From Euptelea pleiosperma (taxonomy: Eukaryota > Streptophyta > Magnoliopsida > Ranunculales > Eupteleaceae), in contig CM068540.1 in NCBI GenBank assembly GCA_035048495.1, positions 14,802,829-14,866,828 of the forward strand: a stretch of DNA of 64,000 bases, in the 5' to 3' direction. Each line of letters begins with the position of its first letter. Position 1 is the first letter of the stretch. Below, one piece after another: positions 21,801 to 33,371 of this stretch. The notes under the pieces were generated by a model, which saw only the letters and a list, made by a program, of their open reading frames with translations, made no database searches and had not been told where the DNA came from. Position numbers and translations under genes: made by a program.

Positions 21801-24800
21801 CAGTGTTGGCCATGCTTCAGTCTCAAATGTCGGCAACACTTCAGTCTGAGGCTCCAACCCTATATTGCTGGAAGGAAAGGGAGTGAACTCATCTCTTCCA
21901 GACGAAGAAGGCATGACTTCAGATAAAAAATTGCCGTCAACATGGCCTTCATAAAATCGAAGACGCTCGATTTCCATATCAGGAGGCATGGAAGCTGGAG
22001 ATCGTGCGCCTCTGGGTTCTGGAAGAGCATCCTCCACAGGAATTGTATAAACTTTGGAAGAAATAAACTCTTTCTTGAACATATTTTGAAGATTTGTACA
22101 AACTCCTGCAATAAGATACGGCCACATTCTCATAAACCAGTTCCCCGCACAAGAATGCAAGCAAAAAGATCCATGCTGCAAAGGAGAAACCCACTCACCA
22201 GAAATTGAGGACTCAAGGAAGACATGCTCCATCCTTGACCTGTTGTTGAACTTCCAAACATCCAAAGCTGAGCAAGGGAATTTCTTCCGCTTACGCACTA
22301 GCTTACTAGCATCTTTGAGCCCTTCCTTGATGAATCTGTAAAATCCACACATGGCCATGATCTTCTGTAAATCAATAACCAGTACAGGAGCAAACAACAA
22401 CTTTACATGCATCATGAGCTAAAATCACCAATACTTACTCATTAGTCAACACTACAGATGCATCGAATAATTGTTTTCTCTTCCTTGATTTTGCTTTTTT
22501 CTTCTCAACTGGTGGTGTTGGTTGAATTCCCATTTCAGGTGATACATGCCCTGAATCGTGAATAACCAGTTATTGAATGGCTAAAAATATTTTACCTTTG
22601 TTGGCCCTAGAAACATGAACACAAAGATACAGTAATGAGAAGCGCTAACACACCCAATGAAACATGCGAATCAAAATTCTCAAGAGACTCTGCTGATGCA
22701 ACAATGGCTGGTGGATCTGGATGTAGCTCAAACGGCATAGATTGTCTTCCAGAAACTGACATATCCTCCATAATTGGAGAAAGATTCTCCTTCTGGTTCA
22801 TGGTTTCAAACGACCTGTGCTGTTCAATGGTATCATTACCAAGATCAGGCCAATCTGGAAGGTTTTCCAATCCGAGGTTATGAACAGCATCACGCCTAAC
22901 TTCGATCTCTGGAAGGTCTTGATGGACTTGGTCTTCAGAATGCTTCTGATTAGATTCATCTGCGTGATTAGTTGGACCAGGATCTGAAACACCCACACCA
23001 CTGTGTGTTCGAACTGAAGGGACACTGGAAGAATAGATGATGTTAAATCAAGTTCCTTGAAAAATAAAAATGCCAAGAAAATCTTCACAGAAAACAAGAA
23101 ACGTACTCTTCTTCCATTGGTCTAATCCCCATTTCTGGAATCTCTGCCGGAGGAGATATATCCATCCTAATATCCTGTAGAGAACAGATTCATATCAGTT
23201 GACAATGCAACTTCTGGTATCAGGGCAATCAAAGAATAGAAATAACACAAAGATATGAAATAAATCCAATTAAAAAGGTTTGACCTCATTAATGAAGAAA
23301 GCAACATAAGGATCACCTTCAACTGGGATCTGATCTGTGCACATGATAAATCCTGACATGAATTTATATATATATATATACAATCCAAACTATTACAAGA
23401 CAGAAAGAATATAAGTATACCTCTTATCGTAATCTCCTCGTGAGTCTTCAGATGATTATCCAGTATCCTGATATATGATACATAAAGTTAGATGAAAACA
23501 TTAGTTCACTACAAATATACCGGGACCCAAAGAATCTTACCCCTCGAAATATAACTCATCGTCTAAATCCAAATTGTCGAGCTCAAACGTCTCTGGTAAA
23601 GTGATAGTGTGAAATGGTGCACGGCTTGCATCTTCTGAAAGATTGACTTCTTGTATCGAGGCAAAGGCAGTTCTTATCCGGGTCAAGATATCAGTGCAGT
23701 CGTGGTAGAGATAATCAACTTTCTTTGAATATATCCGGACAACACCCAACAGAAGGTGTCCCGACAATCGCAGTGCGATGGGTACTTCCGGGAACATAAT
23801 GTAATCTAAAAGAAGCATAGAGAAATAGAGGGGAAAAAGTAGAGATTAACTAAAGCATGTTAACAACTGTTAATACTTAAGAATGTGATATTTTACCATC
23901 ATATGAAGTATGTCAGTTTTAGAACCTGCTAGCAACTTTTTGGGGGAAGAACGAAGAATAACATAAGAGGCCATCAAGAAATTAGGATGGGCAGATAGAA
24001 AGGAACTGTCCTCCTTACCTCGATGTACAAGTGGCATCTGTGCAGGGGGTCCCATTTGATTTGTGTTACTAAGAGGGACTTCTTGGTAAAGAATCAGCCC
24101 TGCCAGACGATCATAACCAACCTATCTACATGCATTTTATCTGGACCACTGGTTAACTTTTTATCCAAAAGAATGCAATAGATCCAATGTTCGAATCATC
24201 CAACTGCATTGATCTCCCGGTGAGATCCAACACGTGGAAAGTTTAACCCCTTGCACATGTGCCATGTGCATAGCATGAGGCAGGTAGGACAGCTATTCAT
24301 CCAGAAAAATAGTCCTTTGAAATTGAAACTAGTTAGTGAAAAACAAAAAATCATCTGACTATCTTAAACGTGCTCTAACACTTTGAATTGTAAAAAAGCG
24401 AAAACTGCATCCGATACCTTTAAAGGGACATCTTGAATTGAGATGGCCATCTTAAAGGAACCACAAGACTGTAAGTCTGTACAATGCATCTCATGTTCAA
24501 ACACTTGGATATGGAGAGAAGATTATCTGCTGAAATTCTTTCGTTTTTCAAATGAATGGAACGAAACCAATCAACTTTGATCCCAGGAATCAAAGTTTAA
24601 AGAATTTGGATGCAAAATGAGGCCCAACATTACAAGTTTGCATAGCAGACAAAGATTCTATAAATTCTGATGACTGACTATTGGAAGCATAGCTTTCTTT
24701 GAAAATGACTGGAGCAAGGAGAAATTCAGATACCAGGCACATGTTTTCTGGACGGGCCATCCATAGGAGAAGTTCAAACAACTGGGAATACTTACATGTG

Positions 24801-25843
24801 TCAATTGAGGTAGCAGGCCCAAGGGGCTCCACATGCTGGCCATCCAAGCCCAATAGTAGTCAGCGACGTGACGAAAAAAGAGACATGATTCTATTAATTA
24901 CCCTTTAAAAAAGTTAAGATATTCAAAGGCTATCATTCGTAAGGGAAAAAGGGCAATATATGGTAGGATTGGGTGTTACAAGGACAAGACCACAGTCCAC
25001 AACTCCACGTGGCCATCCCAGTGGGTCTTGATCAGATGGGACGGTCTAGATTGGCTGTGTCAACTCTCAACTTCGCAAGAAAAGGCATGACTGTCCATAG
25101 AAGAGGTTTGGACGCCCATCTACGAAACATTTTCCCATCTGGGTATAGTAAGATTCTAAATCTCCAGTTTCAGAATCTATTCCAGTCATGGGTGAAATCG
25201 AAGCGAGATCCTAATATATTGGAAATTTTGTATCAGACTTGGTCAAAATTGCTTTAGGCTGAATGGAAACTTCCCAATTTCACTGAAATTTGAAAAATTG
25301 GAAGTAAAAATGACTAATAAATTCATTACTTTATGCACCCAAAAAATTGAAGAGCATAACAAGAAAAACTGAAGGAAAATGTTGGAGTCCTACAACGGAG
25401 TATGCCCTCGTAGGGATTTGCACCGCACAAAAATCAAAGACCATCCAACAGTGTGAAGTTCATGATGGCATTAACACAGATCAAAAACTGAAATGGGGCC
25501 ATATATTAGATCTAAAGCAAATTCTCCTAAAATTCGCACTAAATTAGAGAAGAAAATCAATCAAGGAGGCAACTTTAATATATTCACCAATTCAAGAATC
25601 TTAAACCTAAAAGATGCAAATCAAAAACGAAATGCCGTCATAACCATCCAATACCAAAACCCTTAGTTTCAATCTCAAAACCCTAAAAGACGAAATGATG
25701 GGGAAAGAGAGAAACCAACCGACGGAGGTAGAAATATCAGTGACTGCTATATGGGATTTACGGAGCTTGTGCTGTAGATGAGCGGCCATCCAAACAGTTC
25801 CGAGAGGGCTTTTCCGAGCGAGGAACGTGTGCGAGTAGAACAT
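18878..25843 (-). CDS. SYN2: Cohesin kleisin, sister chromatid cohesion 1 protein 2 (Rad21/SYN2 type), 13 exons
   Basis: Alpha-kleisin that closes the SMC1-SMC3 ring and holds sister chromatids together in the nucleus. Coding exons in order: 25843-25720, 23805-23541, 23467-23421, 23334-23285, 23174-23107, 23024-22654, 22550-22439, 22335-22199, 22105-21669, 21483-21447, 21352-21307, 21222-21087, 18976-18878. All 12 introns are GT-AG, phases agree, and the sum is 1929 nt (642 aa). The N-terminal Rad21/Rec8 domain starts MFYSHTFLARKSPLGTVWMA and continues FPEVPIALRLSGHLLLGVVR. The acidic middle has EVRR at 226-229, a candidate separase site (ExxR). The C-terminal winged helix is LSLNKILEGKTRKQCARMFF then, across the last intron, VLKSYGLIDVQQEEAYGDIT. 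It matches grape and Arabidopsis SCC1-2/SYN2 as I remember them, not SYN3 or SYN4. Exon 12 read without splicing stops soon after. The last intron (2110 nt) holds an antisense gypsy relic. Confidence 0.93.
19340..20470 (+). pseudogene. Ty3/gypsy chromovirus integrase-chromodomain relic inside the last intron of SYN2
   Basis: Integrase core: FPDRVWMNTSTKYLSK, then SHGKSMNFVVVDRLTKFAHF, INDHDVGFISAFWQDFF, and after a stop PLSNGQN where intact elements have SDGQTE, so at least two catalytic positions are lost. Further along are KAIYDQPPPT, LKVGDLVFLSLQPN and a chromodomain-like KVLVK-TSVPEEDAT. Several stops and frameshifts. No LTRs found at its edges, so it is a fragment. It lies on the strand opposite to the host gene. 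Confidence 0.85.
23362..23381. repeat. (TA)n microsatellite in a SYN2 intron
   Basis: About nine TA units in the intron between exons 3 and 4, 28 bases past the exon 4 acceptor on the upstream side. Confidence 0.85.
23806..25719 (-). other. First intron of SYN2 (1914 nt)
   Basis: Bounded by gtc-g|gttggt and ttttag|attac on the minus strand. It holds no recognisable element apart from AT-rich spacer. A long first intron right after the first 41 codons can carry regulatory sequence, but none is identifiable here. Confidence 0.7.
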
Positions 25844-25875
25844 CTTTGCCTTCTAGGTTTCCAAGCATCAAAATT

Positions 25876-25896
25876 GCAGAGAGAGAGAGAGAGAGA
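25876..25896. repeat. (GA)n tract in the 5' leader of SYN2
   Basis: About ten GA units on the plus strand, so CT units in the transcript sense, 35-50 bases upstream of the ATG. CT-rich leaders are common near plant core promoters. Confidence 0.85.
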
Positions 25897-25953
25897 TGGG
25901 GAAAGAGATTAGGGTTTTGGGCGGTCGAAGATGTTATCGAGACGAAAAATAGA

Positions 25954-25961
25954 GCGGGAAA
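25954..25961 (-). promoter_or_regulatory. E2F-type site (TTTCCCGC) upstream of SYN2
   Basis: On the gene strand this reads TTTCCCGC, a canonical E2F/DP site, about 111-118 bases before the start codon. Cohesin genes are typically induced at G1/S by E2F (established for the pathway); binding here is inferred. Confidence 0.72.
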
Positions 25962-25967
25962 TGTATT

Positions 25968-25977
25968 GGCGCGAAAA
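25968..25977 (-). promoter_or_regulatory. Second E2F-type site (TTTTCGCGCC) upstream of SYN2
   Basis: On the gene strand TTTTCGCGCCAA, a strong E2F consensus, six bases upstream of the first site. A close pair of sites is a stronger indication of S-phase control than either alone. Confidence 0.75.
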
Positions 25978-26083
25978 GGTGTAGCGGTTAAAAGTTAACT
26001 TCTTATATGAGCCCGAGTTTGACGTCAAGGGAACATTCAAAGTTTGATGTCCCCCTCCCACAATGCCCGGTGGAATACTTATT

Positions 26084-26323
26084 AGGGCCCACTGACCTTA
26101 TGGATGTTTGGTCCACCTCTTTTTGAATCTACACGTGATAAATAATTTTAGTTGCTGATTTTTAACCGTTAGATTTACCATTTTAATAGTGTGATGTTTA
26201 GCCATTGGATTTGAGCATTTTTTAGATGCTGGAATATAACTGTTAGAAATAATCAATCAAGCTGATTTTTAATATGTTAGTCGATCCAAAGGTGGGCTAA
26301 ACATCCATAAGGTCAGTAGCCCT
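26084..26323. mobile_element. 240-bp foldback of the 'ggtggacctaca' family
   Basis: The left 'agggcccactgaccttatggatgtttggtccacc' is matched in reverse by the right 'ggtgggctaaacatccataaggtcagtagccct'; the interior keeps 'tttttaaccgttagatt' and 'atcaatcaagctgattttt'. About 240 bases upstream of the SYN2 start codon, outside the E2F pair. Confidence 0.8.
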
Positions 26324-26449
26324 AAATTGAGGGTCACATGATATTTTTGGGAGGTGGAGATTTCAAATTTTGAAGTTCTCTTAGACAGCAAATATCTTCT
26401 CCTTATATATCCCATTCCCAAGAGGGGTATCAAAGGGAGTCATTTTGGT

Positions 26450-26636
26450 CACTAAAGAAGTGATCCATCTCAATCGCTGAAGCCTTTACGCTTGACACGT
26501 ACCCATGACAAACCATGTTCTAAATTTTTGAAATTAAATCTTTTTTTTTCAAATAAATCTTGTCAAGGTTGTCATGTGTACTTGCCGAACTGTAGAGGCT
26601 TTAGTGATTGAGATGGGTCACCTTTTTCGCCACCAA
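26450..26636. mobile_element. 187-bp foldback with ~65-base arms
   Basis: 'ggtcactaaagaagtgatccatctcaatcgctgaagcc...cccatgaca' (26453-26520) and 'tgtcatgtg...ggctttagtgattgagatgggtcacc...' (26573-26632) are inverted copies around a T-rich loop. Different arm sequence from the other families, although 'cttgacacgtacc' resembles the repeat at 4.36 and 12.7 kb. Confidence 0.78.
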
Positions 26637-27362
26637 AAATGGATTGTTAATGGTTGGAAAAAACTTGACGCCTTTTATCACTATTATTTCCTATCGGTTT
26701 CAGTTTGGATACTATTGTACCAAGGACGTCGGTTCCAAGTCCTATCAATATGGATTTTTGGGGTTCGGTTCTAAAATAACTAGTCTTGAAACCAGGATAA
26801 TGTCACAGGTCAACTCGATTGACACAACACAGTAGAACCAGATTGACCCACCCCGATTACTTTGCCGAGTCCACAATTGGGTTGATTTTCAGAACATTGG
26901 TGCGAAATCAATGAAAGGAAGATGGTAATCAAAGGATGGGAGTTTAGAGATCTCTTGATTGGATTGCTTCCTATGAGACTCTAATATATAAGCAAGCCAT
27001 CATTCAAGAGAAACGAACGTAAAATAGTCGTTTGAAAGGTCAAAGTGAGGTTAAAATTGCACAAAAGATCGAGTCAAAATGAGATCCGGAAAGGGTGGGG
27101 TCGACCGCACAAATTGACCGGTCGACTAGACTTCGGTCAGCCGCTCTTTTTGGACGGTCGACCCATCATGTCATAATTGAATTATTTCCAATTTTAAGGG
27201 TCCGGTTGACCGCACCTTTTGATCGATCGACCCGTTAGAGTCAGTAGACTCCAGCTGGCCGCTCAAAGTGGTCGGTCGGCCAGTCCTTGCAGACCTTCTC
27301 CGAAAAATACACAAACAACTAATAATATTATCCTATATTTTTAGGAGAGCTACCAAACGATA
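26637..27362. other. Probable older retrotransposon DNA with GGTCGACC-type motifs
   Basis: 27100-27300 repeats palindrome-like blocks ('ggtcgaccgcac', 'gaccggtcgac', 'gatcgatcgacc', 'ggtcggtcggcc'). This DNA resumes after the copia element at 35816, so that element inserted into it. No reading frame recognised. Confidence 0.45.
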
Positions 27363-27367
27363 CCAAA
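27363..27367. other. Target-site duplication of the copia element (left)
   Basis: CCAAA, repeated exactly at 35811-35815. Five bases is the standard size for Ty1/copia integration. Confidence 0.85.
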
Positions 27368-28982
27368 TGAAATTTCACAATTTGTTTTCTTTAACTCAAT
27401 ATACCTAGAAGGGGGGGTTGATTAGGTATTTAAAATTAATTATACATACACAGTTTTACTGAACGATGGTAAGAGAATAAAATCGCATGCCTTAGTTGTT
27501 TGATAAAATATTATCACAACTGACTCAAATTGAATATACCTCCGTGGTATATTTTCTTTTCGTCATTTGATCTAATTAGAATATATTGCGGAATACAAAC
27601 AAACACTCACATTAGACAAGAGATTTTACGTGGAAACCTTAGCCAAGGAAAAACCATGGGACCACGTCTAGATGGAAAGTATCACTAATTGAAAAGTTAA
27701 ATGAAACAAAGGTTACATACGCAGCACCGTTGCAAAATACAGCTTCCAACCTTAGCCAAGGCCTACTGCCGATGCGTCCACATCCTCTGAATCAACGCTA
27801 CGAATCCACGCTTGCCCTTCCAGCCAAGAAGCCTTGTCCGCTTGTTCAGTTTGGTACACCCCAAACTTACGGTCGATCGGTTCCTCCGATCTTAATTCTC
27901 AACACTCCCGCCTTTGCAGAAGGTGAAGGATTCAATACACCCTGAACCCTAAGTTGCTCAAATGGTGTTGAGTCACACTAGTACTCTCAGGTTACTAAGT
28001 CAAATATAGAAGTTGAAGACCTAAGCTGAGGAAAGGATCAAGCTCTTGGCTTTGATCAAAAAGATAACAAGCTCACAAGATGTGAATGGAAAATAAGCTT
28101 CTTGCTCTTCGAATGGACACTCTAATAAATATAACATTTTCTTCTCTCTCTTGAAGATTGAGTCACTCTATGTCTCTGTGTGTATTTAGAGAAGACATAG
28201 AAGGGTTTTATTTATAGAATTCCAAGACCCTGAGTCGTGTAGAACGTGGGATGATGGAACCATGAATTTCAGATCTGAGAAAGACTAATTCTGTGCATGG
28301 TCCAGTCAATTGTACATTGAGTCCAATCAATTGGGCCATGTCCAATCGATTGGGCTCAATAATATTTCTGTTCTGAAGGCACCAATCGATTACATAGGGT
28401 TCTCCAATCGATTTGACTTAGAAAAGTTTGTCCCGAAGACTCCAATCGATTTCACAGAGTCTCCAATAGATTTGACTCAGATAAGTTTCTGTCCCAAAAA
28501 CTCCAATCGATTTCTCAGAATCTCCAATCTATTGGGCTAAAATAAGTTTTTGCCTCGTAGTTTCCAATCGATTACATAGAGTCTCCAATCGATTGGGCTG
28601 TGTCCAATCGACTGGGAATAAGTATCCAATCGATTAGACTATCCCATTAGTCAATTTTATTGACTTAGACTCGGGTCAGTCCAATGACTAAGTTTGACCA
28701 TTATATTTTTGTTCATTTTAACCAACTCCTATGGCCACTAAGTCACTTACCTTCCTAATTGAGCGTATACGATCGTTAACTGACAAATCGACAGTTACTC
28801 AGATGACTCCTATCGTCAACCGTCTGATTCTTGTTATCTCTATCTTTTAGTTTTCATGTAGTTGACGAAGTATGGGTACCACGACATCTCCACACTACAC
28901 TAGTGCTCGTAGGAATGGTTACAAGACTGTTTTTATGTCAAACGGAATCTTTGCCAAATTGAATATGAAAATATTCCTTACA
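27368..28982 (-). repeat. 3' LTR of the copia element
   Basis: In plus-strand view it starts tgaaatttcac and ends atattccttaca. About 28300-28640 carries an array of CCAATCGATT palindrome-like repeats. The 71-codon frame at 27730-27945 lies in a conserved LTR stretch but is not a gene. Confidence 0.92.
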
Positions 28983-28997
28983 ATCTCCTCCTTTAGC
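28983..28997 (-). other. Polypurine tract of the copia element
   Basis: On the minus strand 'aaaggaggagat' directly before the LTR start tgtaagg; this is the primer for plus-strand DNA synthesis in LTR elements. Confidence 0.85.
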
Positions 28998-30460
28998 AAT
29001 TTCGTGACCAAAAACATTTAATCATATAGAAGGTAAAAAATAGAAAATATAATCCCACCATTTTACATGATTCACTCACTATCTCACACTCTCTTAGAGA
29101 TAATCGAACAGATATAATGTAATGGCTTTTGATTTGTTCCCTGCATATTCTACCAACAATACATACCATGTAATATCATCGGCAATCAATAAATCATTAA
29201 AATACAGTGAGTAAAAAAATTTTCTCCCCTTAAATTTCTCTCCCCTATCTCATGCATCAGGAAAATTTTTTTTTCCCTATCTCATGTATCAACTTATATT
29301 TATCGCTATGATTTTCTCTCTCCCTTTTTATCACAGATTGACAAAGGTACAGAAATATAGGCAAATAACTAGCATGCAATGAATATCATCATGATGAACA
29401 AGTGCATATATACATCACAACCAAAAAAACAAAGTCAATTAACAGTAATCATCAAATTATAGAAGATCTTGACTAGTTTAAACATTGGAGAGTCGTGACA
29501 TGAATACCAATTAAGATGAATTTATTTATAGGAAAAACAAAAAAAAATATTTATTGAAACTTGGTTGATTAATACTGACTAAGAGTAACACAAAATACAG
29601 AACTCAAGTAAGATATAATTCCAACTCGATCATGAGATAGATATTATTTCATATTCATCAGTTAGTCAGAAAAATACTAAGTCAATAAAAGTAATAAAAA
29701 TCATTGCTCTTGAGAACCAGTAGTAGATAATGTGTTGACATCAGAATCGACACAAAATAAAATAAGTAATTTTAGTAATATTCCAGAAATCAAATTCTAG
29801 AAATCCCGGAGGTATCCTGTATCCAGATATGAAATCCTCATTAGAATTATTAAGGGTTCTCACATACACTCATGTATACTGGTATTTGCTGAAGGATAAG
29901 AATTTTTCTAGCAAATTGGCTGTCTTTTACACCCTTTTTATTCACTTTGAATATATGTAGCTTTCACTCTCTATGTAGGTAGCCCTTTTCTACAACAATG
30001 AGAATCAGATTTCAATTTCAAACAGTGCCATACAGATGACTTTCACTCTAATTTTTGGAGGTAGCTATTTCCTTAGAATAACTCTTATTGAAAAGCCAAC
30101 AGTCGACTGTAGTGCAGTTTCAAAATCAACTGAAGACAGGAACACTACTAATTTGAAGTCATATCTAGTAGAGATTTATTCTTTATTCTTGAAATAAGCA
30201 CTAGAAATAATACTGAAATCATATCTATTCTTGGAGAAAAACTCAATCAGTGTGTAGTGTGTGAAACATACATTTGCAAGAGATAATTTTATCCACTGAT
30301 AGAGACAAGGTATAATGAACTAATCATTACAAACATTAAAATATATATATCATCATCATATGTTCTTGATAGTACCTATGTCAAGTCTGAATTTAGATCA
30401 ATCAAAATCAGTTCTAATCACCCAAATTAAACTGAAAGAAAAAAAATACAAACTACAAGA
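28998..30460 (-). other. Non-coding 3' internal region of the copia element
   Basis: 1.46 kb between RNase H and the polypurine tract with no usable frame. SIRE-group elements often carry an extra (env-like) frame here; none is recognisable in this copy. Confidence 0.6.
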
Positions 30461-30742
30461 TCAATCAATCAAATTAATACCGATATATTTATGAAGAAAT
30501 TCAAATCTAACGACATCAAGAGGTTTTGTAAAAATATCCGCTAATTGATTTTCTGTTGCGACATGCTCCAAGGTGATAATTTTTTCTTCAACAAGATCTC
30601 TAATAAAGTGATGACAAATGTCAATATGCTTCGTTTTAGAGTGTTGAACAGGATTTTTTGATATATTTATCGCACTCGTATTATCATAATATGTAGTCAT
30701 CAATCCTTGATTGATCCCATAATAAATTAACATCTGCTTCAT
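30461..30742 (-). pseudogene. Copia RNase H C-terminal part
   Basis: Contains YYDNTSAINISKNPVQHSKT then HIDICHHFIRDLVEEKI and QLADIFTKPLD, the signature end of copia RNase H. It is separated from the reverse transcriptase by stops (for example near 30780-30935), so it is not translatable as part of pol. Confidence 0.9.
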
Positions 30743-30934
30743 CCATAGCAGTTGAGTACAACAGCTCCTAGCTGTAATATACTCGGCTTCAGTAGTAGAT
30801 AAAGAAATATAATTCTATTTTTTGCTTTGCCAACTAACTAGGCTGTTCCCAATATAAAAACACCCACCACTGGTACTTTTTCTATCATCAACATTTTCAG
30901 CCTAGTCAGCATCAGAATAACTTGTAAACGAATA

Positions 30935-31868
30935 CTAGAGACCATATCCTACAGTTCCACTAACATACCTAATGATACGTTTAATTGTAAGAATATGAGA
31001 TTCTTTGGGATTAGCTTGAAACCTAGCACAAGCACCCACACTGAAGAAAATATTAAGACGACTAGCAGTGAGATATAGTAAACTTCCTATCATGCTTCTA
31101 TACAAGGTTTGGTCAACATCTTTTCCTTCAGCGTCTTTGCTCAGCTTTGTAGTAATACTCATAGGAGTACGATGATGTTTAGCTAATTCTATACCAAATT
31201 TCTTAACTAAGTCTTTGCTATATTTGGATTGAGAAATAAAAATTCCATTATCCAACTGTTTAACTTAAAGACCTAAAAAATAACTCAGTTCACCAACCAT
31301 ATTCATTTCAAATTCTTTTTTCATTTGTTCTGAAAACATGTGAGCATGATCAACTAATGTGGACCCAAAAAATAATATCATCAACATAGATTTGAGCAAT
31401 CATATAAATTTTTTGAATAGTTTTAACAAATAAGGTCTTGTCCACTTCTCCTCTAATAAAACCTTGATGAAGTAGAAAAGTGATCGATCTCTCATACCAA
31501 GCCCTATGAGCTTGTTTTAAGCCATGCAAGGCCTTTTTAAGACGATAAACTTGATCAAAAAATTTTGAATCCTCAAACCCTTTGGGTTGTTTTACATAAA
31601 CTTCTTCTTGAAGAACACCATTCAAGAAGGCACTCTTGACATCCATCTGAAAAAGTTTAAATTTAAGATGACAAGCAACAAGCAATATACGAATGAATTC
31701 CAATCTAGCAATAGGAGCAAAAGTTTCATCAAAATCAATGCATTCAATTTGAGTATAGCCTTGAGCTACAAGTCTGGCTTTGTTTCTGACAACAGTTTCA
31801 TTTTCATCTGATTTGTTTTTGAAAATCCATTTAGTGCCTATAACATTAGTATCTTTAGGTCTGGGCAC
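30935..31868 (-). pseudogene. Copia reverse transcriptase (RVT_2), broken
   Basis: The first piece (31868-31350) reads [56 protein letters not shown] and the catalytic YVDD at residues 161-164 of that frame. A frameshift near 31330 leads into the second piece (31255-30935) with SMIGSLLYLTASRLNIFFSV. The catalytic aspartates are kept but the frame is not. Confidence 0.92.
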
Positions 31869-31925
31869 TTAATACCAAACATCATTTCTAGTAAATTGAC
31901 TTAGTTCCTCCTACATGGCACTAAT

Positions 31926-32231
31926 TCAATTTTCATCAGTAAGAGCTTCAGAAATATTTTTTGGTTCAATCTGAGAAGTATAACACACAAAATTAACAAC
32001 ATTTTCAATCTGTCTTCTAATTTTAACTCTACTTCCTGCCTTACCAATGATATCAACACTAGGATGATTTTTCTTAACCCACAAGGGAAGAGATTTATCA
32101 GCATGAGAATCATTAGTAGATGGAATAACATAAATGTCATCAATACTTTGACAGATATCATCACAATTGTTATCTTGTGAAGAATTTTTTTCAATATTCA
32201 ATTCATCAATAACCATATTAATAGACTCCAT
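31926..32231 (-). pseudogene. Copia integrase-RT linker
   Basis: Reads HPSVDIIGKAGSRVKIRRQ and EPKNISEALTDEN, the conserved 'HP..IIG...G..TR' and 'EPK...EAL.D..W' linker between integrase and reverse transcriptase. It is in a different frame from its neighbours. Confidence 0.8.
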
Positions 32232-32242
32232 AATAGTTTTAG

Positions 32243-33151
32243 TTATTTGATTAAGAACCTAATAAGCTCTACTATTAGTGAAATAACCCAGAAAAATTTA
32301 TTCATCTCCTCTTTTGTCAAATTTTCCCAGAAATTCTCTATCTCTAAGATTATAGTATTTGCTCCCAAAAACCTTAAGTATTTGACATTAGGTTTTTTAC
32401 TTGACCAGATTTCATAAGGAGTGTTCAAAGTTCTTGATCTCAAATAAACTCTATTAAGGGTATAACAAGTAGTGGTCACTGCTTCTGCCCATAAGTTTTG
32501 AGGTAAGTTTTTGTTATGAAGCATCACCCGGGCCATTTCTTGAATTATCTTATTCTCTCTTTCAACCACTCCATTCTGCTGTGGTGTAATGGGTGCAAAA
32601 AATTCATGCTTAATGCCAATAGCATCACAGTACTCGGTGAGACGAGAATCTTTAAATTCTCCTCTATGGTCAGTATGAATCCTGACTATACTATAGCCTT
32701 TTTCATTTTGTATTTTTTGGCATATCTTTTTACATTCTTCAAAGGCATCTGATTTCTCTCTAAGAAAAGCAATCCATGTCAATCTAGAGTAATCATCTAC
32801 CATGACCAGAATATATCTTTTGCCCCTCAAACTTTCAGTTCTCATTGGACCCATAAGATCCATGTGAATCAGATCAAGCACTTTGGAGGTAGCACAATAA
32901 TTTCTCTTTTTGTGAGAGCTTTTTATTTGTTTACTAATTTGACAAGCTCCACAAATAGTGCCTGTAGGTTTTTCCAATTTGGGCACACCTCTCACTAATT
33001 CTTTATTACTAATTTTAACTAGGTCCTTTTGGTTCATGTGACTTAGTCTTTGGTGCCATAAGTCAAAATCATTTAATTCGACAGAATTACAGATGATCTC
33101 GAGATTTCTACCAATAATATAACAGTTTTTAGAGGTTCTTGAACCTTTCAT
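32243..33151 (-). pseudogene. Copia integrase
   Basis: A 302-residue open stretch with an intact zinc-binding HHCC (His33, His38, Cys67, Cys70) and an intact DD35E triad (Asp98 in HMDLMGP, Asp161 in HTDHRGEF, Glu197 in VVERENK). The part past about residue 265 is frameshifted (LGANTIILEIENF). The catalytic core is well kept although the polyprotein is broken on both sides. Confidence 0.93.
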
Positions 33152-33371
33152 AACATATTTGTCAGATTCATCAATAACATCACATCTTTGGCTTGTGAAT
33201 TTAATTGTATGATTATTATCACAAATTTGACTTATGCTAAGAAGATTGGTTTAAGTCCCTCAACACAAAGAACATTATTAAGCTTAAGAATACCTAGAGC
33301 TTGAATACTTCCCCGACCCATACCTTGGCCATACTTCCATCCCCAAAAGTAACACTCACATCCTTATGATC

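Noticed and set aside
27730..27945. Peptide similar to frames at 52253-52456 and 53964-54167 (LSQGLLPxxPHPL...QFGTPQTY)
   Set aside because: The similarity is due to shared LTR DNA. The third copy drifts out of register, and there is no promoter or start logic for a gene.
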